Source: Meghimatium bilineatum
Taxonomy: Eukaryota > Mollusca > Gastropoda > Stylommatophora > Philomycidae
Assembly (NCBI GenBank): GCA_034231615.1
Contig: CM067312.1
Span: forward strand, 8,964,696-9,028,695
Direction of reading: 5' to 3'
Length of the DNA: 64,000 bases
Below the pieces are notes generated by a model. It was not told where the DNA came from, searched no databases, and was given only the letters and a program-made list of their open reading frames with translations. The translations under genes and the position numbers were made by a program. Below are positions 11,031-36,310 of the stretch, piece after piece (the first letter of the stretch is position 1; the number at the start of each line of letters is the position of its first letter).

Positions 11031-12644
11031 ATGAATAATAGTGCGAAGAATGAGCCGGTCTGGTACCCTACCAAGGGAGCGAAGGATGCAATTACTAGAG
11101 AGGTAGTTTCAAAACAAAGAAATCCTAGCCGTAATATTAAGGAAACACCCTCATCACTTTTCAACACGAAGGGCGAGGATATTAAAGTTAAAGAGAAACA
11201 AATGACCTCCATGTTTAATAATCATAGCACCGATGACAAGAGCAGTAAAGGTTTCGATAAAGACAATAAACAGGATAATGATACTGTTTATATCAACGAC
11301 GACACTATTTCAAGAAAAGATAAAAGTCAAAAGAAATCTGACAATCATCGTAAAGAATACGAAAGAACTTTACCACCTATAAATGAAAGTGATGATAGTA
11401 ACAGTAAAACAAATACAAAATATGCAAATAATTCACAGGACGTACAAGATTATAGAAGGGTAAAAGATGATGAAGGCACATATATGCATACGACGCTGAG
11501 TAGTGTACAACAGAAAAAGAGCGATAAATCGAACGAAATTTACAAAGATTCAGTGTCAGAAATAAACAAGAAAAAAGAAATTAGATTTAATAATAAAGAT
11601 CACCCTAGTAGCCGAGAAGAAATTTCTGATCATTCAATCGAGAGCTTGACCTATCATTCCGACAGTATAAACAATGGAGACCATAGCAACCACCATAGAA
11701 ACCAAATAGATACATCACGTGACAGTCGTGGCAACGGTGGCAGCAAGATGGACGGGATGCGACAAGCGCCAGTTGAACAAAACGCCTCCAATAATAACAA
11801 TGTAACACGTCATGAAGTCAGTAACAAGAGACGCTTAAACGAAACGCTCGTAGATGCTGAACGTATTGGTAATAGCATCAATATAAATGCCAATAAGGTT
11901 ACTAATTCATCAGTTTATCGACAAGATAGTGACAATTACAACAAACTTTATTCCAACACGGAGCATGAATCAACACACAATGAGGGCAAGTTGTTGAAAA
12001 ATTTGGATTTTCAACATGACAACAATAACAACAAAACCTACAACCAAGCCAATAAAGGTCAAGATAATAAATTGGGAACTCATAACTTTGAAGAAGCTAA
12101 CAAAGGATCCAATGGAAAGTATTTAAATGGGATTCAAGCCAGTGGTTACAACGAAAATAAAATTAAGAGCATCGATTCTTCATATCAAAGCGATGGTTAC
12201 AATAGCGGCGTGACAGACAAGAAAGGTTACGGAACTACTCAAAGCAATTCACAAACAATAGGAAAAAATAAAAATATGAATCGGCTTAAAGATGCTTCAT
12301 TGCAAAGCGTCCATGACGACACTACAATAGAAAGTCACATCAATCATAACACAGCGAATTCAAAGTTTAAAATTGAAGAAAGCAGGGAAAAGATAAACAC
12401 AAGAAAACGGAGAGACCAGAGTGTAGTTGGTAGTAACCATGGTGATAGAAATCTGTCAAACAACTTCGCTGATGAGGATCATAAAAGGAAGGCGTATGTA
12501 CGTACTCATTACGGTGCACTTGATAGGTTCTCAGATCACGAGGATGGTATTGATGACGTAGAAGATGATGGCGTACAGATGCATAAAAAAAGTAAACCAG
12601 TGTCGTCCCACGACTCTCAGGACGATAACGACAGTGACGAGTAA
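11031..12644 (+). CDS. Hypothetical disordered N/D/S/K-rich protein, probable coding exon
   Basis: I do not recognise this protein. The 537-codon frame opens with ATG after an in-frame TAA 15 bp upstream. The product has no cysteine, one tryptophan (residue 11, in EPVWYPTKGAKDAIT), and is dominated by Asn, Asp, Ser and Lys, so it should be largely disordered. A basic patch RKRR (residues 458-461) could be a nuclear signal, and the last 40 residues are acidic. No signal peptide or membrane segment is seen. The terminal TAA lies inside GTAAGT (12641-12646), a strong splice donor, so the frame may be one exon of a longer protein. Neither strand here resembles the neighbouring repeats, and a frame this long is very unlikely by chance in this AT-rich sequence. 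Confidence 0.6.
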   Translation: MNNSAKNEPVWYPTKGAKDAITREVVSKQRNPSRNIKETPSSLFNTKGEDIKVKEKQMTSMFNNHSTDDKSSKGFDKDNKQDNDTVYINDDTISRKDKSQKKSDNHRKEYERTLPPINESDDSNSKTNTKYANNSQDVQDYRRVKDDEGTYMHTTLSSVQQKKSDKSNEIYKDSVSEINKKKEIRFNNKDHPSSREEISDHSIESLTYHSDSINNGDHSNHHRNQIDTSRDSRGNGGSKMDGMRQAPVEQNASNNNNVTRHEVSNKRRLNETLVDAERIGNSININANKVTNSSVYRQDSDNYNKLYSNTEHESTHNEGKLLKNLDFQHDNNNNKTYNQANKGQDNKLGTHNFEEANKGSNGKYLNGIQASGYNENKIKSIDSSYQSDGYNSGVTDKKGYGTTQSNSQTIGKNKNMNRLKDASLQSVHDDTTIESHINHNTANSKFKIEESREKINTRKRRDQSVVGSNHGDRNLSNNFADEDHKRKAYVRTHYGALDRFSDHEDGIDDVEDDGVQMHKKSKPVSSHDSQDDNDSDE

Positions 12645-12724
12645 GTATCTGGCAATGTATACTAGATTTTATGTACTATCATGTTTTTTGTTTATATGTA
12701 AACATCATGACTTAACGTCGTCTA

Positions 12725-12925
12725 ATTATGTCTCAAACTCCTGCTTGTTAACAGCATGTAGCACCATGAACGAAATGACTTGTATAATGATGTACAGCTT
12801 GGCAGCGATATCTACGCCTTTCAGTCTGATACATCCAACTTCAGCATACCTTTTAGATTACTTTAACTAATGGGATAGAACGTTTAGTTACACCCAAAAA
12901 TTTACGGAATGTATGATTTAACACT
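12725..12925 (-). mobile_element. SINE-A, old copy
   Basis: Recognisable tail and central blocks (ctcaaactcctg, catccaacttcagcat). The head end has decayed into short tttacgac repeats up to 13040. Confidence 0.65.
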
Positions 12926-13029
12926 GTTGCTATAGTTTAACTTTACGACTTGTATGATGGCAACACTGTTGTTATAATTCCATTTTACGTCATATATGAT
13001 GGTAACACCGCAGTTATACTTTCCTTTTA

Positions 13030-13335
13030 CGACATTCATGGAGACAACATCATCATCATTAAGTGCCATATCCGCAACTAAGTTGGCTAGACCGAACCTC
13101 CAACATCACCTGTCTCTCTGTCTCTTATTTTTGTGGTGCACTCTGCTAGACTGTAACATGTCCATCTCGTTATCTTTCCCACTTGTATCTCTACCTCTTG
13201 CTCGCCTCCCCACGACTCAAGTAAGGTCTTCAACAACGTGTCATTTCTTTTAATATGTTCAAAATAATCTATTTGTTTGATCTTTATTTCCTTAAATAGT
13301 TCTTTCTTCATACGAAGTGTTTTTATAACCTCTTT
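13030..13335 (-). mobile_element. LINE 3' end with (TGA)n tail
   Basis: Minus-strand translation gives EHIKRNDTLLK and RWTCYSLAECTTKIRDR, the C-terminal block of the same LINE as at 45855-46355. The tail reads catcatcat on the plus strand (13048-13056). Confidence 0.75.
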
Positions 13336-13682
13336 GTTTGTTTTCGTCTCTTCCGTTAAGCTCTCCCTATTCCTCTATATATCCACATCTCAAAGACATC
13401 AATTCTGTCTTCTAGTTATTTGTTCATTGTCCATGTTTCTGAGGCATACACCAATATATAATATATATAGCATTTTATAATACTGAAATCATTACTATTG
13501 CTACAATTGTCTCCTTTTCTTTCTCGATCAACACGTTGTCGATTTCACTTATTATCTAGGATTACTATCATCATGTGCGACTACAGTATGGGGCAATTAG
13601 TTATATAGTTGTGAAATGATGAAATAACCAATTTAGCTGTACGCAGATAGATGCGGCCAGCTCATAGCCTTTCCAAGAAAAG

Positions 13683-13795
13683 CATATGTTCTTCTCAGTT
13701 CTGTAAACAAAAGTTCTTCTCAGTTCTGTAAACAAAAGTTCTTCTCAGTTGTGTAAACAAAAGTTCTTCTCAGTTGTGTAACCGTTGTGTAAACA
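13683..13795. repeat. Minisatellite, 25-bp unit, 4-5 copies
   Basis: Unit gttcttctcagttctgtaaa plus caaaa. A single version of this segment exists in repeat B at about 33328, so the array arose inside repeat B. Confidence 0.9.
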
Positions 13796-13840
13796 CATGT
13801 TCTTATCAGTTGAGTAACCGAGGCGACCTCCATACCTATA

Positions 13841-14123
13841 ATCTTCTTCTTCTTCTGCGTTCGTTCTCAAACTCCTGCAGATCATCAGTATGTAATCCAG
13901 AAAACGGAATGCGCTGTGTCATGGTTTACAGCATTGCTACGATATCTGCGCCTTTCGGCCTGACACATCCGACTTCAACATTGCTGTGGGTCAATGACCC
14001 TATATGGGATGCGACAGCCAACTCCATCCCATAACCTCCTTAGTCACCTCGTTTGACATGCATGGAAGGTAAACAGTGTTGCTATTCTTTGCTCCCCTTT
14101 CGGGTCCCGACAACACACGGGCG
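13841..14123 (-). mobile_element. SINE-A, full length with target-site duplication
   Basis: Flanked by atacctata (13832-13840 and 14124-14132), which fixes both ends: head cgcccgtgtgttgtcggg and a (GAA)n tail after gaacgcagaagaag. Inserted into repeat B. Confidence 0.92.
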
Positions 14124-14344
14124 ATACCTATATAAAGTCTCGAAGGTATGAGTATGTAAGGGGGGGGGGTTATGGATGCATGTTTAGTCCCAAAAGGAAG
14201 AAATTCTAGTGCTTCAGTATCCCAGGATTACCATCATCTGTCAGCAGCACACCACACGTTTCTGCGCCAAATATCTCATCATTCTTCGGTCAGATTTGTT
14301 GACTCATCCACAGTGATGGCGCATTCAGCATTCCCCGTCACCAT

Positions 14345-14545
14345 CCGCAGTGAGGGAACATCTAGCATTACTCGTCACCATCCGCAGTGAGGGAACATCT
14401 AGCATTACTCGTCACCATCCGCAGTGAGGGAACATCTAGCATTACTCGTCACCATCCGCAGTGAGGGAACATCTAGCATTACTCGTCACCATCCGCAGTG
14501 AGGGAACATCTAGCATTACTCGTCACCATCCGCAGTGAGCGCACA
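14345..14545. repeat. Minisatellite, 37-bp unit, 5-6 copies
   Basis: Near-identical units with catctagcattactcgtcac and catccgcagtgaggg, inside repeat B copy 2. Confidence 0.94.
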
Positions 14546-14799
14546 TCTAACATTCCCGTCACCTAGAAGTTTGTCACAAAATAACAAATTGCAATGTCCG
14601 CTAGCCAGCATCTCATTGTTATCCAGAAGACACAAGTGACAAATTGTGACAAGATGTGCCACTAATGGTTTTTCCACAGGGTATGAACAATTCACCAGTT
14701 TCCGTAGTAGCCTCCTACAAAATACCTGGAAAGAAGTCTGTTCTCTAGTCATTGCACACTGAATTAGAATTCTAGGCTGTTGTTGCAACAATGGTGGTT

Positions 14800-15545
14800 A
14801 CCTAGTTATATTCAGTAGTTTATTTGTCTTTTTCTAGAAAGAAATTTGTGGGTACGGTATCTACAGGAATAATTGCGCAAATTGAGGTGTTACCTCCTCT
14901 CTCCACTCTTTGGCCACAACACGTCAGTAGTATTATAAGGATGGGCGCATGTGCGTTTCGTAGTATGCCAGTGCCTTGCTGGTTTAATGAAAGTTCACAG
15001 ATATGTAGGGGTGAAGGCTATTACGTTTTATGTCCGTGTGATAATGGCTCAGTGATGCGTGGCTGTTACTTTTAGATCTCAATAATGCACCCATCATACT
15101 CAAGGGGCAATGTCAGTGTGTTCTGCAGCTTCTGTGCACGCGGTAATGCGCCGGCGCTGAGATAGCGCGATCTCTAGACGGAAAATTTCGCTGTAAAATT
15201 CCATGACCTTTGTAAGTGTTGGAAATCTGAACTTTTAGCATGACCTTCACCTACACAAGATAAATAGCGCATGTGCAGTTTGTTTGTCCAGTTTGGCGTA
15301 GATATAAATATTTCAATGGAATCTTTCTCTGTAGCTGACCTCTCCTCGTACCGCCTGCCTTGGTACGGGTAGCGTGAAACTGTGGAGTGTTTGCCATTGG
15401 TCTTGATGCGTTGCTGATTGGCACAACAGACCTACATACATAAGTGGAGGGTACATTTTCACCATTGTGTAGACATTTTCCACCTATCAGCTTCTCTTTG
15501 ACGTGATTGGCTGCTGCTTTGGCTGCCTTGGTTGTATGACCTTGA
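14800..15545. other. Unassigned stretch, locally GC-richer
   Basis: The 14824-15075 plus frame is open but unrecognised. Sequences gggcgcatgtgcgtttc (near 14943) and gcgcatgtgca (near 15268) resemble NRF1-type sites, and ATTGG boxes occur at about 15397 and 15507. This may be a decayed promoter or TE region. No gene can be assigned. Confidence 0.3.
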
Positions 15546-15760
15546 GCTTGATGATTGACTAATGTTTCCCAATAGTATTATCCAATTATCTATGTTAGAC
15601 TGGAACAACAACACTTTTCATTTTGCAGTGATTTGGAAAATGCTGAGACATCATAAAATTCCAGAGAAATTTAGAAACAAAAATATAAAGAGATTGTGTC
15701 ACAGGCAGAGAAGTTCAAGTGGAAACAATATTCTACTTGAAGTTCAAATACAATGAGTAA
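15545..15760 (+). mobile_element. LINE reverse transcriptase fragment
   Basis: Plus frame reads DWNNNTFHFAVIWKMLRHHK then IPEKFRN, matching the RT segment usually read as FVDYEKAFDSV, LWKLLRHYGIPEKI. Short and without flanking duplications. Confidence 0.6.
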
Positions 15761-15814
15761 GGGTTGTTTTCTATTTCCACAAATGATTATTATGTGCATC
15801 TTCTTCATTATCTC

Positions 15815-16712
15815 TTAGCGCTAGAGGGCAGCGCCAACTGCAAATAGAAAGTGAAAACGTTCCACGGAAATAGGAACTACAAGCTCTGTTAGCTCGAGAC
15901 GAGTTTCTAGTTACCTATGCTCATTATGGTAGAAACCGAGACATAATCATGGGCGTCCGGCAAATCAAGAAGACCTGGTCCAACTCTACTGTCAAGCTTT
16001 CCTATACCGGAAATACACTTGCAGAGAGAAAGGGTTCCGTATCCGATGGGCTCATGCACAAAAGGGACAATGAATTTAGCGCTGGCCCAACTCTACTGTC
16101 AAACTCTCCTATACCGGAAATACACTTGCAGAGAGAAAGGGTTCAGTACCCTATGGGCTCAGGAGCTAGTGAGACAAGGTCGCTTAGCTCGAGAACGCCT
16201 TTGCTCTAAAACGCGTTGTGTGAGACTCGAACTTGGGTGAGAGGTTCACGGTGTCGGTGAACAACACCTCGGCTAAGAAGGCGAAAGATCCAGTGTCCAA
16301 CTCTTCTGTTGAGTTCTTCCTCATACGGAACCAGTTCGTGGATGAGAAACGGTTCAGTGCCCGATGGGCACAGGCACAGTACGTCCAATTACACGAGAGA
16401 GTTCACAGACGATAGACGGTGGAACACCTCGTGACGTGAACGACAATCGTCTAGGCGAAGAGTCACTACACATCCGCGTGTCCGGCGACAGATATACAGG
16501 CTGTCACGGACTAGGGAAGCCTACCCGAATTAAAGGCAAGACGAAAACGGATATGCTGGACCTCGGACGTCCAGACCACAGAGTGGCCAACCGAGGTCCA
16601 AATAACACAGTTTTACTGTGAAACTTGCAGTACAGCGTACTTCACGCTCCCCGGCGGAAATCACACGATATATTAGTTGTGATTATATGAGAGCGAACGC
16701 AGAAGAAGTAAA
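15815..16712 (+). repeat. Repeat C, long copy
   Basis: About 0.9 kb, markedly GC-richer than its flanks. It begins near agcgctagagggcagcgcc and ends tatgagagcgaacgcagaag. It contains three diverged internal units (ccaactctactgtc, ataccggaa, gagaaagggtt, gatgggctca). An inverted copy is at 40296-41165 and a truncated one with a target duplication at 55540. Open frames inside are short and unrecognised. Confidence 0.8.
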
Positions 16713-16859
16713 TAACCAAACTGCAGTAAAACTATGTACCACATGTTCGTCCTTATCTTAATAAAGTTGTTCACATTAAAACTGCATTTCATGCATTGTT
16801 TTGCTTAGATTTATGTACAGATCAGTTTTGAAGCGGAAAGGTACAGAACCAGACAAACA

Positions 16860-17025
16860 CGTGGCAGGCTACAGCGCATCTGGATTCAGGACCGTCCAGA
16901 AAGCAATGGCAACTTACTGAACATATTTTTATTGCCTAAAAAATAACTTTTGTCAAAAATGTTGGATTTATTTATACGCCATGAATATGATTTGCTACCA
17001 ACTTTTAAAAATGTTCTGGCAAACA
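16860..17025 (+). repeat. Repeat E, copy abutting the CCDC169 start
   Basis: Shares cagaaagcaatggcaactta, attgcctaaaaa and gatttgctaccaa with copies at 42525, 46360 and 56300. It ends about 70 bp before the CCDC169 ATG. Confidence 0.65.
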
Positions 17026-17096
17026 AGTGAGTTATTCCGCCTTTGTTAATTTAGCATAACACCGGGAAACATAGCAACGTTTACAGCGGAACCAAA

Positions 17097-31672
<14,576 letters not shown>

Positions 31673-31698
31673 TTACACATCAACTACAATTGTTTATC

Positions 31699-31704
31699 AA
31701 TAAA
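31699..31704 (+). promoter_or_regulatory. CCDC169 polyadenylation signal
   Basis: AATAAA 27 bp after the stop codon is the first canonical signal and would give a very short 3' UTR. Confidence 0.6.
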
Positions 31705-31709
31705 TAACA

Positions 31710-32490
31710 CCTAGTCTACGCTTTATTCTCAGCAACTTACATTTGGTACAAAAACTTTAAAAATCAAGATCTTGCATTGAAATTGTAAATAATAATCAAG
31801 ATGTCTGACAAAGTGGAGACTGCTTGCAGCAACAAAATTATGAAGTGATAATACCAATGATGATTTATTATTGTCACTGATTACTAATATAACTATTTTG
31901 CAATTTATAAGTTATATTAGTATGTATAGCCATTTTGTGTCTTGAAGATTGTCATTAAGAAAAAAGAAGAAGCAATCCTTTGAACATTTTCTGAGGAGTT
32001 GGGACTTTTCAATTGATCATGTCACAGCAACAGAACATTTTTGTTTGCGTCTTTCTATTTTATCTTCCATATCTTTAAACATATTATTTCTGAATAGTGT
32101 TGCTCAGGCACTTGGGTTATGCCTCCAGACAGACTGAGATTCAGCTGTTTTCCCCCAGATTTTGGGGTCTATGAAAAAGCCTTTCATTCAGGATTTACAG
32201 ATGTACTTATACCTCAGCATTGGTCTACTGTGGGCATGGCCTTCAGCCAGTTCTCCGAATAGTATTTATTTTGGGATGCGGTAGATTGGCATTCTGTGGG
32301 TGTGACCCATCCAACGCAATATATTTCTATTAAGTGTTTTCATGGCAGATGGTAGCTGAATTTAGAGTAACACTTCCTTGTTGGTGATTTTGTTGTGCCA
32401 TTTAATGTTCAAGATTTTGTGGAGACATCTTAGATGAAAGATGTTAAGTCTCCTCTCATGTTTTGTGTAGTTAGTCCATATTTCACAATC
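31710..32490. other. Intergenic stretch with LINE-like traces
   Basis: The minus strand at 32362-32553 reads RRDYGDCEIWTNYTKHERRL then NIFHLRCLHKILNIKWHNKI, a LINE RT tail (usually YGSETWT..ERRLNxFHxRCLRxIL). The rest shows nothing recognisable. Confidence 0.6.
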
Positions 32491-32494
32491 TCCG

Positions 32495-32580
32495 TAGTCT
32501 CTTCTTATGACACGTATGCAAGGTAAAATTGTGTTGCTATTCTTTACTCCCATTCAAGGCCCAGGTAATATGCAGGTATT
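32495..32580 (-). mobile_element. SINE-A head fragment
   Basis: Only the head remains (gttgctattctttactcc, aaggcccaggtaatatg). Confidence 0.6.
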
Positions 32581-32599
32581 AATACATTATCATTGAAAC

Positions 32600-32915
32600 T
32601 GTAATTGGTTAGAAATAAAGAAATTGTAAGTGTTTTTGAAAGAAAGAAATTGTAAGTGTTTTTGAAAGAAAGAAATTGTAAGTGTTTTTGAAAGAAAGAA
32701 ATTGTAAGTGGTTTGTAAGACAGAAATTGTAAGTGGTTTGTAAGAAAGAAATTGTGAGTGATTTGTAAGACAGAAATTGTAAGTGGTTTGTAAGAAAGAA
32801 ATTGTGAGTGATTTGTAAGACAGAAATTGTAAGTGGTTTGAAGGAAAGAAATTGTAAGTGTTTTTGAAAGAAAGAAATTGTGAGTGTTTTTGAAAGAAAG
32901 AAATTGAAAGGATTT
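32600..32915. repeat. Minisatellite, ~26-bp unit, ~12 copies
   Basis: aaagaaattgtaagtg units alternate between tttttgaaag and gtttgtaagac subtypes in blocks, suggesting multi-unit duplications. Confidence 0.94.
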
Positions 32916-32935
32916 GGTTGTAATTTTACCATGCA

Positions 32936-33110
32936 CAGTGGAATCTCTCTTTAGCTCAGCATCCTTTTATAACACATTTCCCTATTTAACACATTTAGAA
33001 TTTTCCAACTATATTAATTCCTGAATGTTTTTTGCTACATATAACAATTTTCTGTTATTACACAAATTTTGTCAGTCCGGACCAAGTTGTTATAATGAGA
33101 TTTGATTGTA
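32936..33110. mobile_element. MITE F, copy 1 (diverged)
   Basis: Same blocks as at 54570 and 63190: cagtggaatctctct, ccttttataacacatttccc, gtccggaccaagttgttata. One terminal repeat is decayed. Confidence 0.65.
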
Positions 33111-33124
33111 TGTGTATTACTATG

Positions 33125-33895
33125 AAGGTGATGTTGATGAAATAATCCCATTAACTGTGAGATAATCCCATTAGCTGTGAGATAATCCCATTAGCTGTGA
33201 GATAATCCCATTAGCTGTGAGATAATCCCATTAGCTGTGAGATAATCCCATTAGCTGTGAGATAATCCCATTAGCTGTGAGCAGATAGCTTTTGACAGCC
33301 CATAGCCTTTCTGACAAAATTACAGGTTCTTCTCAGTTGTATAATTGAGATGACACCAGGACTCATATAAGGTCTCACATGCATCGAAGTTTAAAGGGGG
33401 TTTATGGATGCATGTTTAGTCTCTGAAGGGAGGCATTCCAGTGTGCCAGGATTACCACATCTGGTTAAGTGCACCACACACATTTCTGGGCCAACTATCT
33501 CATCATTCTTCTGTCAGATTTCTTGACCCAACTGCAGTGATGACAGATCTAACTTTCCACATCACCTAGAAGTTTGTCACAAAATGTTTGTCACCTAGAA
33601 GTCTGTCACAAAATGTCTGTCACCTAGAAGTCTGTCACAAAATGTTTGTCACCTAGAAGTCTGTCACAAAATGACAGAGGTGTAATATCTGATGGCTTGC
33701 ATCTATTCCTAATCCATGGTGATTATTTGATAGAAGACAAAAGTCAGACATTGAAACAAGATATGACAATGATGATTTTTTCACAGGTGACAGATTATCA
33801 GTCTATTCCCAAACTTCTTTAGTCGCCACTTATGACATGCCTGAAAAGAATACAGTGGCCCTATGCTTTGCACCCTGAACTAGAAATCCAGGCCA
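33125..33895 (+). repeat. Dispersed repeat B, copy 3, with two minisatellites
   Basis: Contains arrays at 33137-33285 (gataatcccattagctgtga, 7 copies) and 33560-33672 (~30-bp gtcacctagaagtctgtcac units, 4 copies), plus the repeat B blocks agcccatagcctttctgac and atgcatgtttagtctc. Each array grew from a segment that is single-copy in another repeat B. Confidence 0.78.
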
Positions 33896-33899
33896 GGGG

Positions 33900-34320
33900 T
33901 GCCACACAGGCAATGAATTTTTATAAATAATGTAGGTCTATAATCTATAAATATTTTTTTGTTTTACATATTGCTTGAAGCAAACATAGGCAAATCAAGT
34001 TTTGTGTCAGTACAATTCTGTCATCCAATTTTATCAAGCTTGAAACATCAAGAATTAAATGTAATGAGGTCTTCAGATCCTGTTTAAAGCATGACCTATT
34101 GTTTTATTTTTGGCCTTCAGTTTTGAAATATACCGGTATTACCAAGATTGCACAGACATGCTTAAATGTTTTAACGCTTAAGCTTGGAAGGAGGAAATAT
34201 GATCATCATTTATCCTGTGCAGTGTTTAAAAAAAACGACTTTATACCGGTAAACCTTATTGTTAACTCTGATTTATTTTATTCCATTCTCAGTGCCATTA
34301 GCTACAAAACCAAAGACCTA
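33900..34320. other. Unassigned stretch
   Basis: AT-rich, with two TACCGGTA octamers (near 34130 and 34247). No gene recognised. Confidence 0.4.
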
Positions 34321-34321
34321 T

Positions 34322-34690
34322 ATCCATAACTTTATGTATCATTTACTATATCCACAACTTCATGTATCATGTACTATATCCACAACTTTATGTATCATTT
34401 ACTATATCCACAACTTTATGTATCATTTACTATATCCACAACTTTATGTATCATTTACTATATCCACAACTTCATGTATCATTTAATATATCCACAACTT
34501 CATATATCATTTACTTTATCCACAACTTCATGTATCATTTACTATATCCACAACTTTATGTATCATTTACTATATCCACAACTTATGTATCATTTACTAT
34601 ATCCACAACTTCATGTATCATTTACTATATCCACAACTTTATGTATCATTTACTATATCCACAACTTTATGTATCATTTACTATATTTTT
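34322..34690. repeat. Minisatellite, 26-bp unit, 14 copies
   Basis: Highly homogeneous tatccacaactttatgtatc plus atttac units. Overlapping open frames are artefacts. Confidence 0.96.
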
Positions 34691-34699
34691 CTTGGTTTG

Positions 34700-35385
34700 C
34701 CATAAGACTTTGTCAGACCCTAAGTTTTGAGCAGTGCTGTAGAGTTTTTCTTGAAAGAAGACAGGACAAAACTAGCGCTTTTCTGTTCATCGTACGTTTG
34801 GCAGGTCTGCAACAAGTGTTCAGCTGCCATAAAGCGTCGCCACAGGTGCACATGTCTTTTGTGCTGATCTCGTACTTGATATAGGCGGTGACATAGTCTC
34901 TATATCCATTTACCTTATACATTATGTGACATAAAATGATTAGTCGGCACCTGTACTGTGTTTTGCAATATGAATGTTTGCTATTTTGTTAGTCATGAGA
35001 GACAAGTTAAGGGGATGGGGGGAGGAGAAGGAATTTAAACAAGTTTTTGTATTTTGTTCTATACCTAATATCATCATGCTACCTGAGACTCTGGTTTCAC
35101 CAGACTTTAGACTAGTGTATATTCAACAATTAAGGGATTTAAAAAAAAAATAAAATACAAATGTTATCAAAAATGTAGAAAAGTATAGTTAAGATTGTCT
35201 ATTGCCTACTCTTCATTGTTAAGAATGACACAGAATGAAAATCAAGATTTTAACAAATATTTTATAAAAAATATTCAATGCATAACAGAAGTTGTTATTT
35301 CCTGAAAGATTATACTAAGATTCCATACCTGGCCAACTTGTTCAAATTAATTTGCACAGAATACACTACTGTAATATTTAATTTA
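34700..35385. other. Unassigned stretch
   Basis: 34713-34922 is open on the minus strand with a CTCGDALWQLNTCC segment that could be a decayed LINE Cys motif. Not assignable. Confidence 0.3.
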
Positions 35386-35640
35386 ACACACCTTGCCCAT
35401 GTGTTCTCTGCACCTGAAATGGGAGCAAAGATTAAGGACACTGTTACCTGCTGTACATGTCTTATAAGGTGACTAAGAAAGTTTTGCCGGTGAAAATGGC
35501 TGTTCCTCCCCATAAAGGGTCAAAGTGACCCATATGCCATGCTTAAGTCGGATGTGTCATGCCAAAAGACACAGATATGCAGTTAGGTTGTTAACCATGA
35601 TACATGAAAATCCATTGTCTGGACTAGATCCTGTTTTTTT
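35385..35640 (+). mobile_element. SINE-A, old copy
   Basis: Forward orientation from gggagcaaagatta through gtcggatgtgtcatgcc to ggactagatcctg. The tail is lost. Confidence 0.65.
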
Positions 35641-35884
35641 CTCATATTCCATTCGGGCCCATATGCTTATATGGTTTTCTTCAGTGAACTGTATTGTGGT
35701 CACCAACCCCATGACAGTGACATAAGACTCGTCTATCAGAGCTGTGTCAGATCGCTATAATTTCTTCATGTGCTGTGGTTGGCAGTTCTGCAAAATATTT
35801 TGTGTGTTTCCTGCAGATTGTCAATAACGGCAATATTGGTGTCACCAATTCCAAATCTCCTATATTATTGTCTGTCCCCAGGTG

Positions 35885-36310
35885 AATGATGGTTGATCGC
35901 ATTCACACTTGCCGTTAAGCGTAGGGATGGGAGCTTAAGCTATCATTAAGTCAGATGTTTTTGCTGTGGTTGCATTTAGTCCATGTTTGTTCAAGGCTAT
36001 CTTGATGTTTTCTATCCACCATTTTTTGGGTCTACCTTTGGCTTTACTTAAACTCTTTGGCTTGTTTCACTTTGGTGTTTTCTATTGTTATATCCATTGG
36101 TCTTGCTGACTTGCTAATTTTCATAACTTCTGTTTTTTGTACGTTAATTTTCATGTACTTCTGACATGATAATAGCATTGCATTGATGTAATTTTTCAAA
36201 TTTTCCTCATCTTTGTATATTAGACTTTGATCATCAGTAAATAATAGTTCATTATTAAGTTCCTCATCAGGTTTATTTCTTATACATGCGTTGATATTCT
36301 GCTAATCTGC
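35885..36310 (-). mobile_element. LINE reverse transcriptase fragment
   Basis: The minus strand reads NNELLFTDDQSLIYKDEENL, INAMLLSCQKYMKINVQKTE then VMKISKSARP. LLFTDDQ is the FADD-type RT catalytic motif with T replacing A. Stops follow. Confidence 0.78.

Larger units (their letters stand above)
13620..14800 (+). repeat. Dispersed repeat B, copy 2, with nested SINE and two minisatellites
   Basis: Follows the block order of copies 1 and 3 (agctcatagcctttcc, gatgcatgtttagtccc, tcacctagaagtttgtcac, ggaaagaagtctgttctc). A SINE-A at 13841-14123 and arrays at 13683 and 14345 enlarge it. Confidence 0.75.

Noticed and set aside
15629-15656. Candidate terminal exon for the 11031 ORF: acceptor ttttgcag at 15628 joined to the donor at 12641 would give DDDLENAETS and a stop
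   Set aside because: Phase and acidic sequence fit, but the region translates in another frame as a LINE reverse transcriptase fragment, so the match is probably coincidence.
17055-17085. RFX X-box at the CCDC169 start
   Set aside because: Only the agcaac half-site is present; the opposing half does not match the consensus.
34259-34884. Several overlapping 75-171-codon frames rich in Tyr, Ser and His
   Set aside because: Translations of the 26-bp minisatellite in three frames.
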